Assembly: GCA_004153385.1 (NCBI GenBank) | Contig: SDAL01000001.1 | Coordinates: forward strand, 930,001 to 994,000 | Length of the DNA: 64,000 nucleotides | Source of the DNA: Paracoccaceae bacterium | Lineage (GTDB): Bacteria; Pseudomonadota; Alphaproteobacteria; Rhodobacterales; Rhodobacteraceae | Reading direction: 5' to 3' | In this document: positions 8,660-18,723 of the stretch, one piece after another | Position numbering within the stretch: position 1 is the first letter of the stretch | How the letters are laid out: every line of letters starts with the position of its first letter | Made by a program: the position numbers and the translations under genes | The notes under the pieces: model-generated | The model's input: only the letters and a program-made list of their open reading frames with translations | Databases searched by the model: none | What the model was told of the DNA's origin: nothing

Positions 8660-9343
8660 ATGTGTGCTGACATTAATATTCAATCTGCTTCAACCGATTC
8701 CGCCACCCGACCTGCGGAGAACGCCCTGCGGGACGAAAAACACTATACGCTTTTTGAAGATGCACAGGGGTTGTTGATTGCCTGCGTTCAGGCAGCCCTA
8801 GGGTTGCATCTGTTGCGAGCCGCCGGCCTGATCACGGGCGGCACCGCCGGTTTTGCCCTGATCATCAGCTACGCCGCGCAGGCCAAGGGGATGGATGTCG
8901 GGTTCGGGTTGGTCTTTTTTATCATCAACCTGCCCTTTTATCTATTTGCCTATCGCGCCCGCGGTCTGAGCTTTTGCCTCAAAAGCCTAGCCTCGGTGAC
9001 AATGGTGTCGGTTATGGCGGCAATCTTGCAGCCCTTCGTCCATGTGGATGCCATCCACCCTGCCTTTGCGGCGATTCTGTTCGGAATAAGCACAGGCGTC
9101 GGCCTTCTGGGCCTGTTTCGACATTCTGGCAGTCTGGGCGGTGTGTCGATTGTGGCCTTGGTCTTGCAAGACAAATTCGGTTTTAAAGCAGGATGGACGC
9201 AGTGCCTCCATGATGCGGTGCTTTTTGCCATCGCCTTGTGGCTTCTCCCGCTGGACCGTGTGGGATGGTCATTGCTCGGCGCGGTCGTGCTCAACGCCGT
9301 TATTGCCTTCAACCACCGGCGGGACTGGTATGTGGTAACCTGA
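8660..9343 (+). CDS. YitT family integral membrane protein (copy 2)
   Basis: 227 residues and recognisably a paralogue of the preceding gene: both share the opening LFEDAQGLL/LEDTQGLL, the block GSLGGVSIVAL-x-LQDKFG-F-KAGWTQ, and the C-terminal HRRDWY/HRRDRY ending. It differs by a longer polar N-terminus of about 30 residues. It is a multi-pass inner-membrane protein of unknown function. The 102-base gap from copy 1 holds no obvious terminator, so co-transcription is possible. The divergence suggests an old duplication. Confidence 0.83.
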   Translation: MCADINIQSASTDSATRPAENALRDEKHYTLFEDAQGLLIACVQAALGLHLLRAAGLITGGTAGFALIISYAAQAKGMDVGFGLVFFIINLPFYLFAYRARGLSFCLKSLASVTMVSVMAAILQPFVHVDAIHPAFAAILFGISTGVGLLGLFRHSGSLGGVSIVALVLQDKFGFKAGWTQCLHDAVLFAIALWLLPLDRVGWSLLGAVVLNAVIAFNHRRDWYVVT

Positions 9344-9390
9344 TCTGGCAAGCTCCCGGCTTAATTCGCTCCTCGGGATGACATTGCGCC

Positions 9391-9723
9391 ATGAAAACCT
9401 ATGCCCTGCTCTTGATTGCGGTCATATTCGAAACATTCGGCACCAGCTGCCTGCAAGCCAGCCAGCAGTTTTCGCGGTTCTGGCCATCTATGGGGGTGAT
9501 TTTCGGATTTGGCGGCGCATTTTATTTTCTGACCCAAGTGCTCAAACTGCTGCCCTTGGGGCTGACCTATGCCCTTTGGTCGGGCATCGGCATCGTGCTG
9601 ACCTCGATCATCGGGGTTGTCGTCTTCAAACAACGCCTCGATCTGGCCGCTATATTGGGCATCGGATTGATCATTGCGGGTGTCTTGGTGATCAACCTTC
9701 TGTCGAAATCCTCGGTTCATTGA
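9391..9723 (+). CDS. small multidrug resistance (SMR) family transporter
   Basis: 110 residues with four transmembrane helices, the SMR size. The proton/substrate-coupling glutamate is E14 (IFETFGTS) and the conserved TM3 tryptophan is W63 in YALWSGIGIVLTS, both aligning with EmrE numbering. Members export quaternary cations, guanidinium or similar compounds against protons as dual-topology dimers; some are lipid or polyamine exporters. Substrate cannot be assigned. It follows the YitT pair by 47 bases. Confidence 0.9.
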   Translation: MKTYALLLIAVIFETFGTSCLQASQQFSRFWPSMGVIFGFGGAFYFLTQVLKLLPLGLTYALWSGIGIVLTSIIGVVVFKQRLDLAAILGIGLIIAGVLVINLLSKSSVH

Positions 9724-9792
9724 TCACAGGGCTAGCACTGAGCGTCATAATGTCTTATGCGCAAACCATCCCTCCCTATGCAGGCTAAATTT

Positions 9793-11610
<1,818 letters not shown>

Positions 11611-11639
11611 TCTTCAGCGTTATGACCTGATGGTGACTA

Positions 11640-11663
11640 GGGGGGCTTCGGCCCCCCTTTTTT
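11640..11663 (+). terminator. rho-independent terminator after typA
   Basis: GGGGGGC, a TTCG tetraloop, GCCCCCC and six T residues: a very strong hairpin 30 bases after the stop. Confidence 0.95.
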
Positions 11664-11666
11664 CAT

Positions 11667-11750
11667 GGCTCGAACGGCGTTCAAGGCCGGACACGGGCAA
11701 GGTCGAACGGCATTCAAGGTCCGACATGGGCAAGGTCCGACACGGGCGAA
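11667..11750. repeat. imperfect 33-34 bp tandem repeat, 2.5 copies
   Basis: Copy 1 is 11667-11700, copy 2 is 11701-11733 and a half copy is 11734-11750. Each full unit reads roughly GGTCGAACGGC-TTCAAGG-CGACA-GGGCAA with a few substitutions. It lies in non-coding DNA between two terminators, so it probably reflects local slippage. A further diverged piece may continue to about 11765. Confidence 0.75.
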
Positions 11751-11776
11751 ACCGGACGCGGCACGAATAAGACTGG

Positions 11777-11800
11777 AAAAGGGGCATGGTTGCCCCTTTT
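11777..11800. terminator. bidirectional terminator between typA and potA
   Basis: AAAAGGGGCA and TGCCCCTTTT flank TGGT; A and T runs on both sides allow use from either strand. It most likely ends the leftward potB-potC-potA transcript. Confidence 0.8.
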
Positions 11801-11825
11801 GAGCCTACCGCGTTTTCAATTTCCT

Positions 11826-12929
11826 TTAACGGAATAGAATAAGCGCCCCTTCGGACCACGCGATGCGCGCCCGCATACCGACCTCCAGTACAGGGCGGCC
11901 GAACAGGTTGCGCATCGACAGGCGCACGGTACGCTCGACCCCGTCCAGACGCACATCATAATAGGTCATGTCACCGTAATAGACGACCTCTGCGATGGTG
12001 CCTGCCGCCTCGCGGTCCTGTGTCGCGGCCTCGTCAAGAAGGATGGTCATCGTCTCGGGCCGAAAGCCCACAGCGGGCTCTGCCCCCATCCCCGCCGAAA
12101 CCTGACCCGGTTCAATCTGGGCCCGCCCAAGGCCCGCAACCTCGATCTGGATCTTGCCTTGGCTTTCACCGATCACGTCGGTCGGCAGAAAATTCATCTC
12201 GCCGATAAACTCCGCAACGCGGCGTGATTTCGGGCGGCGATACAGCTCCTCTGGATCGTCGAGCTGCGCAATCTCGCCCTCGAACATCACGGCGATCCTG
12301 TCTGACATTACCAATGCCTCTTCCTGATCGTGGGTGACCAGCACAAATGTGATCCCCAATTCGCGCTGCAACTTTATCAGTTCGACCTGCATCTGCTCGC
12401 GGATCTTGCGGTCAAGGGCCGACATCGGTTCGTCCAGCAAAAGGACCTTGGGTTTGAGGATCAACGCACGGGCCAAAGCCACGCGCTGGCGCTGGCCGCC
12501 AGACAGCGCATGCGCCGCACGCGTGCCATAGCCCGACAACCCCACCATCGCCAGTGTCTCGTCCACCAGCTTTTGCTTTTCCGCCTTGGTGCGGGGGTCA
12601 CGGCGCAGCCCGAAGGCCACATTCTCTGCCACCGTCAGGTGCGGGAAAATTGCATAGGACTGGAACACCATATTGGTCGGGCGTTTGTTGGCAGGCACAT
12701 CGCGCATGTCACCCTGATCGATCAACACAGCACCCGAGGAAATATCCTCAAACCCCGCAATCGTGCGCAAAAGCGTGGTCTTGCCACAGCCCGACGGCCC
12801 CAGAAGCGAGAAAAACTCCCCTTCACGAATGCTGGCGCTGATCCCGCGTAACGCGTGATAATCGCCATAATATTTCTGGACGTCTCGAAACTCGATCATC
12901 TGTTTCTCGTCAAGATTGCTCTTGTTCAC
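11826..12929 (-). CDS. polyamine-type ABC transporter, ATPase subunit (PotA-like)
   Basis: ABC ATPase of 367 residues with Walker A GPSGCGKT at about 44-51, the LSGGQRQR signature, Walker B LLLDEP, and a C-terminal TOBE domain, which is the PotA/CysA architecture. It would power uptake by the two permeases encoded just upstream. Its start overlaps the potC-like stop by four bases (ATGA), which supports the start at 12929 over an internal ATG at 12899. PotA-like ATPases serve spermidine/putrescine but also other small cations and organic compounds, so the substrate is not fixed. It is the last gene of the operon. Confidence 0.88.
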   Translation of the reverse strand: MNKSNLDEKQMIEFRDVQKYYGDYHALRGISASIREGEFFSLLGPSGCGKTTLLRTIAGFEDISSGAVLIDQGDMRDVPANKRPTNMVFQSYAIFPHLTVAENVAFGLRRDPRTKAEKQKLVDETLAMVGLSGYGTRAAHALSGGQRQRVALARALILKPKVLLLDEPMSALDRKIREQMQVELIKLQRELGITFVLVTHDQEEALVMSDRIAVMFEGEIAQLDDPEELYRRPKSRRVAEFIGEMNFLPTDVIGESQGKIQIEVAGLGRAQIEPGQVSAGMGAEPAVGFRPETMTILLDEAATQDREAAGTIAEVVYYGDMTYYDVRLDGVERTVRLSMRNLFGRPVLEVGMRARIAWSEGALILFR

Positions 12930-13732
12930 AGGAATCCTCCGCTATCCTTCGCGCCGGTCTTGGCCAGACCGCGACGACGGATATATTCAGCCAGTGTGAG
13001 CAGCGCGATTGATGCCACCACAAGACAGGTCCCGAGTGCCAAAATCACCGGTATTGCCTTCGGGAACCGCAGCTGAGAATAAATATAGGTGGGAAGTGTA
13101 GGCTCGTTTCCAGCCAAGAAGAACGCGATGATGAACTCGTCCATAGAAATGGTAAAGCTGATCAGCATCGACGAAATGATCGCAGGCAGAACCAACGGCA
13201 ATGTCACACGCCGGAATGTCGACCATTTCGTCTCGCCCAGATCATAGGCCGCTTCTTCCAGCGAGGGATCGAGGCTGGAGAACGCCGTCGACAGGATCGT
13301 AATCGCGTAAGGCGTGGCGATCAGAACATGGCCCAAGATCACGGTCAGGATCGATAGCTTGACCCCCATCGCCAGCAGTACGATCAAAAGCGAGCCGCCG
13401 ATCATGATCTCTGGCAACACCAGTGGCAACATGATGAAGCCCATCACCGGTGCCTTGCCCCGAAACCGGTATCGCGCACTTGCACGCGCCGCGAACATCG
13501 CAAGAACCGTGGACAAAACAGCCGCCGAGCCGCCAATGATCAGACTATTGGTCAGGGCACGGCGCAACGTGGTATTGGCGGCCATCTGCGCAAACCAGTC
13601 TGTCGTGAACCCCTGCAACGGAAACGACACGACCGTACCGCTGTTGAAGGCGAACACCGGCAACAGCACGATCGGCGCATAAAGAAACAACAGATATAAA
13701 ACGGCATAGGTCCGCAAACCAGAAAACTTCAT
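12926..13732 (-). CDS. polyamine-type ABC transporter permease (PotC-like)
   Basis: 268-residue inner-membrane permease with about six transmembrane segments. The coupling loop EEAAYDLGETKWSTFRRVTLP (the EAA motif, about residues 158-178) contacts the ATPase. The N-terminal LYAPIVLLPVFAFNSG is typical of PotC-type subunits. It overlaps both neighbours by four bases, so the three genes are translationally coupled. Its partner is the PotB-like subunit. Confidence 0.88.
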   Translation of the reverse strand: MKFSGLRTYAVLYLLFLYAPIVLLPVFAFNSGTVVSFPLQGFTTDWFAQMAANTTLRRALTNSLIIGGSAAVLSTVLAMFAARASARYRFRGKAPVMGFIMLPLVLPEIMIGGSLLIVLLAMGVKLSILTVILGHVLIATPYAITILSTAFSSLDPSLEEAAYDLGETKWSTFRRVTLPLVLPAIISSMLISFTISMDEFIIAFFLAGNEPTLPTYIYSQLRFPKAIPVILALGTCLVVASIALLTLAEYIRRRGLAKTGAKDSGGFL

Positions 13733-14619
13733 TTCGGTCTCCGCAGGAATTTACGGTTGGCAAATACAAACCCCAGCGCGATCAGCGCCACCACCGCCAT
13801 TGCAGAAATCGTGATGGCAGATCCCACGGGTTTATTGTCAAGCGGCAGCATTTGCGCCTGAATCAGATTGGCAACCATCGGCAGTTTGCCACCGCCGATC
13901 AGTTCAGGTGCCACATAATCGCCGATCACCGGAATGAACACCACCAGCACCGCGCCCACCACCCCGGGCATGGCAAGTGGCAGGGTGACCCGCAAAAAGC
14001 TGGTCCAGCGCGTCTCGCCCAGATCCTGGCCGGCTTCAAGCAAGGACCGGTCGATCTTTTCCAGCGCCACAAAAATCGGCAGGATCGCAAAAGGCGCATA
14101 GGCATGGGCGAGCGCCACGGTGATTGCGGGCAATGTGGTCAGCATACGGAACGGGTCTTCGAACAGGCGCCCGTCTCCCATCAACCCCATCATTTCAAGC
14201 GAGGAATTGATCACCCCGCTATAGCCCATAATGACCTTCCACGCGAAAATCCGGATGAGATAGGAGGTCCAGAACGGGATCGTTATCAAAAACAGCCAAA
14301 AGCTTTTGCGCGACGGGCGCACATGGAACGATACAAAATACGCAATCGGGAATGCGGTCAGCACTGTCAGCGCGGTGACCACCACAGCCATAATGATGGA
14401 GCGCAGCAAGATCGTGCGGAAAATCGGATCGGACCATGTGGCGATGTAATTTTCCAAGGTGAATTCGTGGATAATGACCAGATAACCATCTTTGAAAAAC
14501 GAATAGGCAAAAATCGTGATCAACGGCGCGGCCAGCAGCAAAACCGCATAGATCAGCACCGGGCTAAGCGTGAAATAGCCTCGCGCTGTTTCGCTACGCG
14601 TCCAAGCGGGTGCTGCCAT
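13729..14619 (-). CDS. polyamine-type ABC transporter permease (PotB-like)
   Basis: 296-residue permease with about six membrane segments and the EAA-type loop EAGQDLGETRWTSFLRVTLP (about 203-222) followed by the GDYVAPELIGG segment usual for PotB. It is the first gene of the transporter operon, 127 bases downstream of the MocR-type regulator on the same strand. No periplasmic binding protein gene accompanies the cluster, which is unusual because potD normally lies in the operon. Confidence 0.88.
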   Translation of the reverse strand: MAAPAWTRSETARGYFTLSPVLIYAVLLLAAPLITIFAYSFFKDGYLVIIHEFTLENYIATWSDPIFRTILLRSIIMAVVVTALTVLTAFPIAYFVSFHVRPSRKSFWLFLITIPFWTSYLIRIFAWKVIMGYSGVINSSLEMMGLMGDGRLFEDPFRMLTTLPAITVALAHAYAPFAILPIFVALEKIDRSLLEAGQDLGETRWTSFLRVTLPLAMPGVVGAVLVVFIPVIGDYVAPELIGGGKLPMVANLIQAQMLPLDNKPVGSAITISAMAVVALIALGFVFANRKFLRRPK

Positions 14620-14746
14620 CGGGGTCTTCTCCTAACCTGTTTTAATCAGGACGAAACCATAGCAAACACGGCTTGGAAAGGCCTCACCGCGGGTTCACTG
14701 CAACTTTCGGCGTCATCTGCCTGTTATTATAGCACATGTGACTTGA

Positions 14747-16168
14747 TTACACAGGAAATTCATCCGGTTGCCGGTTAAGCAGATCGCGAAGTCGGTAAAT
14801 TGCCTGCCGGTACACGTCCTCTGCGACCCCTCCGGCCAGCGCGATCCTGACAGCATTGGGCGCGTGGCCATCTTGCAAGACATATTCATCCGCCGAACGC
14901 AGCAAAACGCCCTCCGCCTCGGCAAAACGCACGAAGGTTGACCCCCGCCACCCCAATGGCAATGTCAGCCATATAAATGACAACCCCTCGCGCCATGCGA
15001 TCTGCTGACCACCAAGGATATTCAATGTCATTTTCAACCGCCGGTCGATCTCCTCTTGTGCGGCATACCGCAGACGCATCGCATCGCCCGACTGAAACAA
15101 ATGGCTGACGATATCGGTCACGGGCCGCGGCAGGCCAAAGAAATTATGTTGCGCCGTCAAGCGACCGGCTTCGGCCAGCCCCTCTGGCGGCACCACAATC
15201 CCAAAACGCATGCCCGCCGCAATCGTCTTGGAAAGCGAGGTGACATACCATCCGCGTTCAGGCGCGATTGTGCGGATGGAGGGCAGGTTGGTCACGGGCG
15301 CGGTGAAGCAATCATCCTCGACCACTTGCAAATTGTGGCGGCGGGCCACATCCACAATCGCCATACGACGCTCAAGCCCCATACGCCCCGTGGTCGGGTT
15401 TTGCGCATCCGGCGTGATGAACACAAGCTGCCCGTTATATCTGCGCGCCGCTGCATCCAACGCGGCGGGGATCATACCTTCCTCATCAAGCGCAATCGCA
15501 CGGACCTCGGCGCGGTTGCGGCGCGCTGCGTGGCGAAATCCGGGATAGGCAAGTTCTTCGGCGAAGACCACCGGCCGGTCACCACGCAAACAGCATTGCA
15601 AGATAAGATTAAGACCGTTTTGCCCGCCCATCGTCAAAACGAGGTCATCTGCTTTCAGAAATTCATGCATAGAGCAGCCCGGCGGAAACCACTCCAGCAC
15701 CGCCTGCCTGCAATATTCATCGCGCCGCAGGCCGGGGTATTCCAGATAGCGCGCATCCACATCCAGCGCGGCCGCGGCCATGGCGCGCGCGATTGCCGCC
15801 GTTTGACCGACATCCGGCAACATCGGTGAACGCAGGTCAACCACCCCGTCTTGTCGCATCATATCCACTGGCGGAGAGGGATAGAGCGTTTCGGTCGGAC
15901 CGAGCCTTTGGGATTGTACCGATACAAAAGTACCCCGCCCGACCGCAGCCTCCAGCAAACCCTCTTGCGTGGCAATCTGGTAGCCACGCGCAACCGTGCC
16001 AGGCGTCACACCCAGACGCCATGCAAGATCGCGCACAGTCGGTAAGCGCTGGCCCGCAACCAAATTACCCTGCCGGATCGCCTCGCGTAAAACACGAACC
16101 AAAGCCAGATACTTAGGCCCTTTGAAGGCGCCAAGGTCGGGTTGCCAGTGGGGAATGTCTTGGGGCAT
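14747..16168 (-). CDS. MocR-type regulator (GntR HTH plus aminotransferase-like domain)
   Basis: 473 residues: an N-terminal GntR winged helix (about 15-80, with LPTVRDLAWRLGV and TVARGYQ) joined to a fold-type I aminotransferase domain. The PLP-binding lysine is K314 in SLSKTIAAGMRFG, and NPTTGRMG (about 257-264) is the usual substrate/cofactor loop. Such proteins sense amines or vitamin B6 and act mainly as regulators. Start at 16168 is where homology begins. It lies upstream of and collinear with the transporter genes and divergent from a DUF1127 gene, so it probably controls itself and one or both neighbours through sites at 16179-16258. Confidence 0.9.
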   Translation of the reverse strand: MPQDIPHWQPDLGAFKGPKYLALVRVLREAIRQGNLVAGQRLPTVRDLAWRLGVTPGTVARGYQIATQEGLLEAAVGRGTFVSVQSQRLGPTETLYPSPPVDMMRQDGVVDLRSPMLPDVGQTAAIARAMAAAALDVDARYLEYPGLRRDEYCRQAVLEWFPPGCSMHEFLKADDLVLTMGGQNGLNLILQCCLRGDRPVVFAEELAYPGFRHAARRNRAEVRAIALDEEGMIPAALDAAARRYNGQLVFITPDAQNPTTGRMGLERRMAIVDVARRHNLQVVEDDCFTAPVTNLPSIRTIAPERGWYVTSLSKTIAAGMRFGIVVPPEGLAEAGRLTAQHNFFGLPRPVTDIVSHLFQSGDAMRLRYAAQEEIDRRLKMTLNILGGQQIAWREGLSFIWLTLPLGWRGSTFVRFAEAEGVLLRSADEYVLQDGHAPNAVRIALAGGVAEDVYRQAIYRLRDLLNRQPDEFPV

Positions 16169-16178
16169 GGAATTGCTC

Positions 16179-16258
16179 TTGTATCGGTCACAATGTTTTT
16201 CTGGATTAAACCTTCTTTTGCTTTGTATCAATATACAAGAGGTAACTCAGAATTGTAT
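16179..16258. promoter_or_regulatory. TTGTAT repeat/palindrome cluster, likely MocR operator
   Basis: Between the divergent MocR and DUF1127 genes the hexamer TTGTAT occurs at 16179-16184, 16223-16228 and 16253-16258. The middle copy forms a perfect palindrome, TTGTATCAATATACAA (16223-16238). Repeats of this kind are common targets of MocR regulators. Binding by the adjacent regulator is an inference. Confidence 0.55.
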
Positions 16259-16288
16259 TAAATTAAAATCGACACAATAGGTATCATC

Positions 16289-16483
16289 ATGGCCATCCGC
16301 GCGCTTGAAACACATGCTCCCCGTCGCTCCGCCTTGCGCGCAGCGCTTCGGTTGCTGACAGCATGGATGAGCGTGCGCCGAACACGTATGGCCCTGCGCG
16401 ATCTGCCGCCATCGCTTCTGGATGATATCGGCGTCACCCGCGAGGCAGCAGATGCCGAGGCATCGCGCCCCTTCTGGCACTAA
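16289..16483 (+). CDS. DUF1127 domain protein
   Basis: 64-residue basic protein whose C-terminal half carries the DUF1127 (YjiS-like) pattern: RTRMALRDLPPSLLDDIGVTREAA at about 32-55 (read as two halves around LRDLP and LLDDIGVT). Small DUF1127 proteins are widespread in alphaproteobacteria and have been linked to RNA turnover and to phosphate or stress responses, but no activity is certain for this one. It is divergent from the MocR regulator and followed by its own terminator. Confidence 0.85.
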   Translation: MAIRALETHAPRRSALRAALRLLTAWMSVRRTRMALRDLPPSLLDDIGVTREAADAEASRPFWH

Positions 16484-16535
16484 GCCATCCGATTCCCAGT
16501 CGGAACCGTACAACCCCTGTCGGTTCTGCAAACTT

Positions 16536-16564
16536 AACCGGGCTTCGGCCCGGTTCTTTTTTTT
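16536..16564 (+). terminator. rho-independent terminator after the DUF1127 gene
   Basis: AACCGGGC, a TTCG loop, GCCCGGTT, then C and eight T residues. A weaker stem (GAACCG at 16503-16508 with CGGTTC at 16521-16526) precedes it in the same short 3' region. Confidence 0.9.
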
Positions 16565-16709
16565 CGAAACGCGGCGCAAGAAAGACGTGCGCCAGCCACA
16601 TCACAGTCCCTTCGCGATCCAAAACGGCCATCTTTATTTGCACCGCCCAATCCAGATCGCCAGCCTGTAATTGGCTGATCGCCGCATAGATGACGCAATC
16701 CTTATCGCA

Positions 16710-16726
16710 GCCGGTGCTCGACCGGC
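16710..16726 (+). other. hairpin in the queF leader
   Basis: GCCGGT-GCTCG-ACCGGC, 58 bases before the queF start. CCTGA at 16725-16729 could also pair with TCAGG just upstream of the ribosome site. I compared it mentally with the preQ1 riboswitch classes and did not find their conserved core. The rest of 16565-16784 shows nothing else I recognise. Confidence 0.3.
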
Positions 16727-16784
16727 CTGAACACCCTTGATTTTATCGCTCGCTCAGGTCAATCCGCCCTAAAGGAGAATGATC

Positions 16785-17249
16785 ATGAGCGATGATATCT
16801 ACAGCCACCTGACCCAACTGGGCGGTGCCACACAATTGCCGCAATCGCCCGACGAGGCTGTGCTGGAACGTGTGCCCAATCCGCATGCTGGCACCCAATA
16901 TGCGGTCCGGTTCGTGGCGCCGGAGTTTACCTCGCTTTGTCCAATGACGGGACAACCGGATTTCGCCCATCTGGTCATTGACTACATTCCGCACGAGTGG
17001 TTGGTGGAATCCAAATCTCTGAAGCTGTTCTTGGGCGCGTTTCGCAATCATGGGGATTTTCATGAAGCCTGCACTGTCGGTATCGGCAAACGGCTAAGCG
17101 ATCTTCTCGATCCGGTCTGGCTGCGTATCGGGGGGTATTGGTATCCGCGCGGCGGGATCCCCATCGATGTGTTCTATCAAACGGGTGAACAACCTGCAGG
17201 CGTCTGGGTGCCTGAACAAGGTGTCCCGCCCTACCGCGGCCGCGGGTAA
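16785..17249 (+). CDS. queF: NADPH-dependent preQ0 reductase QueF
   Basis: Reduces 7-cyano-7-deazaguanine to the aminomethyl form in queuosine biosynthesis. It has 154 residues, the short single-domain (unimodular) type. The nucleophilic cysteine is C52 in [11 protein letters not shown], the ESKSLKLF motif is at 75-82 and the catalytic/NADPH-site F-H-E is at 92-94. The start at 16785 follows AAAGGAG by seven bases; an ATG six bases earlier is too close. The pathway endpoint tgt is at 29618-30748, not in the same operon. Confidence 0.96.
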   Translation: MSDDIYSHLTQLGGATQLPQSPDEAVLERVPNPHAGTQYAVRFVAPEFTSLCPMTGQPDFAHLVIDYIPHEWLVESKSLKLFLGAFRNHGDFHEACTVGIGKRLSDLLDPVWLRIGGYWYPRGGIPIDVFYQTGEQPAGVWVPEQGVPPYRGRG

Positions 17250-17271
17250 ACCATCCATGCCTTGACGCAGT

Positions 17272-17304
17272 TGATCGGGTGGACACCATGCCCCTACCCG
17301 ATCA
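17272..17304 (+). other. 9-bp inverted repeat downstream of queF
   Basis: TGATCGGGT and ACCCGATCA around a 15-base loop, 22 bases after the queF stop. There is no T-tract, so it is either a transcript-stabilising hairpin or a weak terminator. The remainder of the 17250-17461 gap holds a second possible hairpin around AAGCCCCCTGCG. Confidence 0.45.
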
Positions 17305-17461
17305 CCGTCCAAACCCCTGCCCTCATCTTCAATATGTGAAAGTTTCAAGCCCCCTGCGCTGGCTGCTGGCGGGCTTTGTGACTATCACTATCGAAAGCGT
17401 AGACCGTCAGGGCCAAGCCACGCCCTGCGGGCGGACGACGCAACAGACAGGAAGGACGACC

Positions 17462-17761
17462 ATGGCGCAGATCACCCTTGTTTTCTGGCGGGACATTCCC
17501 GCACAGATCATTGCAGGAAAAGGCCGGCGTGGCGTAAAGCGCCCGCTGCCCGAGCATTTCGAACAGGCGATCGACAGATGCGCCATGAAAATCGGCGCGC
17601 GCGACAGCGATGCCTATCTGGCGGAATGGCGCAAACAGCCGATAGGCGAAATCGAAGGCGATGATACAGAGGCCGCCGATGCAGCCTATACCCGTATCAT
17701 CGAAGAATACGGGGCAGACCGGCTCAAATCCCTGATTGCAAATGACGGTTGGGAGGCCTGA
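17462..17761 (+). CDS. PF13769 'virulence factor' domain protein
   Basis: 99-residue soluble protein opening with AQITLVFWRDIPAQIIAG and continuing KGRRGVKRPLPEHFEQAIDRCAM, which I recognise as the family labelled 'virulence factor' (PF13769); that name is historical. It has an AGGA ribosome site and stands 39 bases ahead of metF and the methyl-THF methyltransferase. This placement suggests a role in folate/B12-linked methionine formation rather than virulence, an inference from context only. No catalytic motif is visible. Confidence 0.75.
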   Translation: MAQITLVFWRDIPAQIIAGKGRRGVKRPLPEHFEQAIDRCAMKIGARDSDAYLAEWRKQPIGEIEGDDTEAADAAYTRIIEEYGADRLKSLIANDGWEA

Positions 17762-17800
17762 TATTGGCATCCTAGGACATATGCAGGAAAGACAAAGCCG

Positions 17801-18718
17801 ATGGCGCAAACCGACCCCTTGCCGAAGCCTTCCAAGCCACCCGAGCAGACGAGCCCCTCGCAGATACCCGCCGATTGGCATCAGGCCTTTCCGGCAGGCC
17901 TGTCCCTTGAGGTGACACCGCGCACACTGGCCAAATCGCCCGATCTTGCGAACGGATTTGAACCCGGCACAAGGGTCTATATTGCGCATATCTCTGGCAC
18001 GCCGATCCGGCAGATGACCGATGCGGCCCGCGTTCTGCGCGATCATGGCTTCGAGCCGATGCCTCATATACCGGCCCGCCTGCTCAGCGATACACATGAA
18101 CTGGCGGAATGGGTCGCACGCTATGAAGGCGAAGCGGGCGTACAACAGGCGCTTTTGCTAGGCGGCGGGCTGGCGCGCCCCACAGGCACGCTGCATGATG
18201 CGCTGCAGCTTCTGGAAAGCGGTGCGTTTTCCAATTTTACGCATCTTCATATTGCGGGTCATCCGGAAGGTTCGCGCGACATTGATCCCGACGGGGGCGA
18301 GGGACAAGCCATGCGGGCGCTCTCGCTCAAGGCGGCGTTTCGCGAACGCAGCGATGCCAGCATGGCCATCGTGACGCAATTCACCTTTGATCCTCAGGCC
18401 GTCATTGCCTGGGCGGACCGGCTTCGGCTTCATGATGTCACACTGCCCGTCCATCTTGGCGTCGCGGGGCCGGCGAAACTGCAGACCCTGCTGCGCTATG
18501 CGATCTCTTGCGGCATAGGGCCGTCGCTGTCGGTGCTGCAAAAACGCGCCCAGGACATCACAAAACTGCTGCGCCCCATCGATCCGGGCGCGCTGTTGCA
18601 AACCCTAGCCGCGCACAAGCGCCTTGATCCCGATTTCCCCGTCGAGGGCATCCATTTCTTCCCGCTTGGCGGGATCGCCCAAACCGCGCAATGGCTCGCG
18701 CAGAACAGAAAGACCTGA
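17801..18718 (+). CDS. methylenetetrahydrofolate reductase family protein
   Basis: 305-residue TIM-barrel protein of the MTHFR family, expected to make 5-methyl-THF from 5,10-methylene-THF. Recognisable segments are LSLEVTPRT near the N-terminus, AHISGTP, HIPARL (about 90-95), HIAGHPEGS (about 149-157), TQFTFDP (about 190-196) and the C-terminal GIHFFPLGG. The FAD/active-site acidic residue would be in LSLEVTP. It differs from E. coli MetF in the first 40 residues, which are Pro-rich. It ends six bases before the next gene, so the product can be passed to the methyltransferase encoded there. Confidence 0.85.
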   Translation: MAQTDPLPKPSKPPEQTSPSQIPADWHQAFPAGLSLEVTPRTLAKSPDLANGFEPGTRVYIAHISGTPIRQMTDAARVLRDHGFEPMPHIPARLLSDTHELAEWVARYEGEAGVQQALLLGGGLARPTGTLHDALQLLESGAFSNFTHLHIAGHPEGSRDIDPDGGEGQAMRALSLKAAFRERSDASMAIVTQFTFDPQAVIAWADRLRLHDVTLPVHLGVAGPAKLQTLLRYAISCGIGPSLSVLQKRAQDITKLLRPIDPGALLQTLAAHKRLDPDFPVEGIHFFPLGGIAQTAQWLAQNRKT

Positions 18719-18723
18719 CACCG

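Noticed and set aside
17250-17461. Possible cobalamin or SAM riboswitch before the B12-linked cluster
   Set aside because: I found local hairpins but no recognisable B12 box or SAM-II/SAH core. A covariance-model search would settle it.
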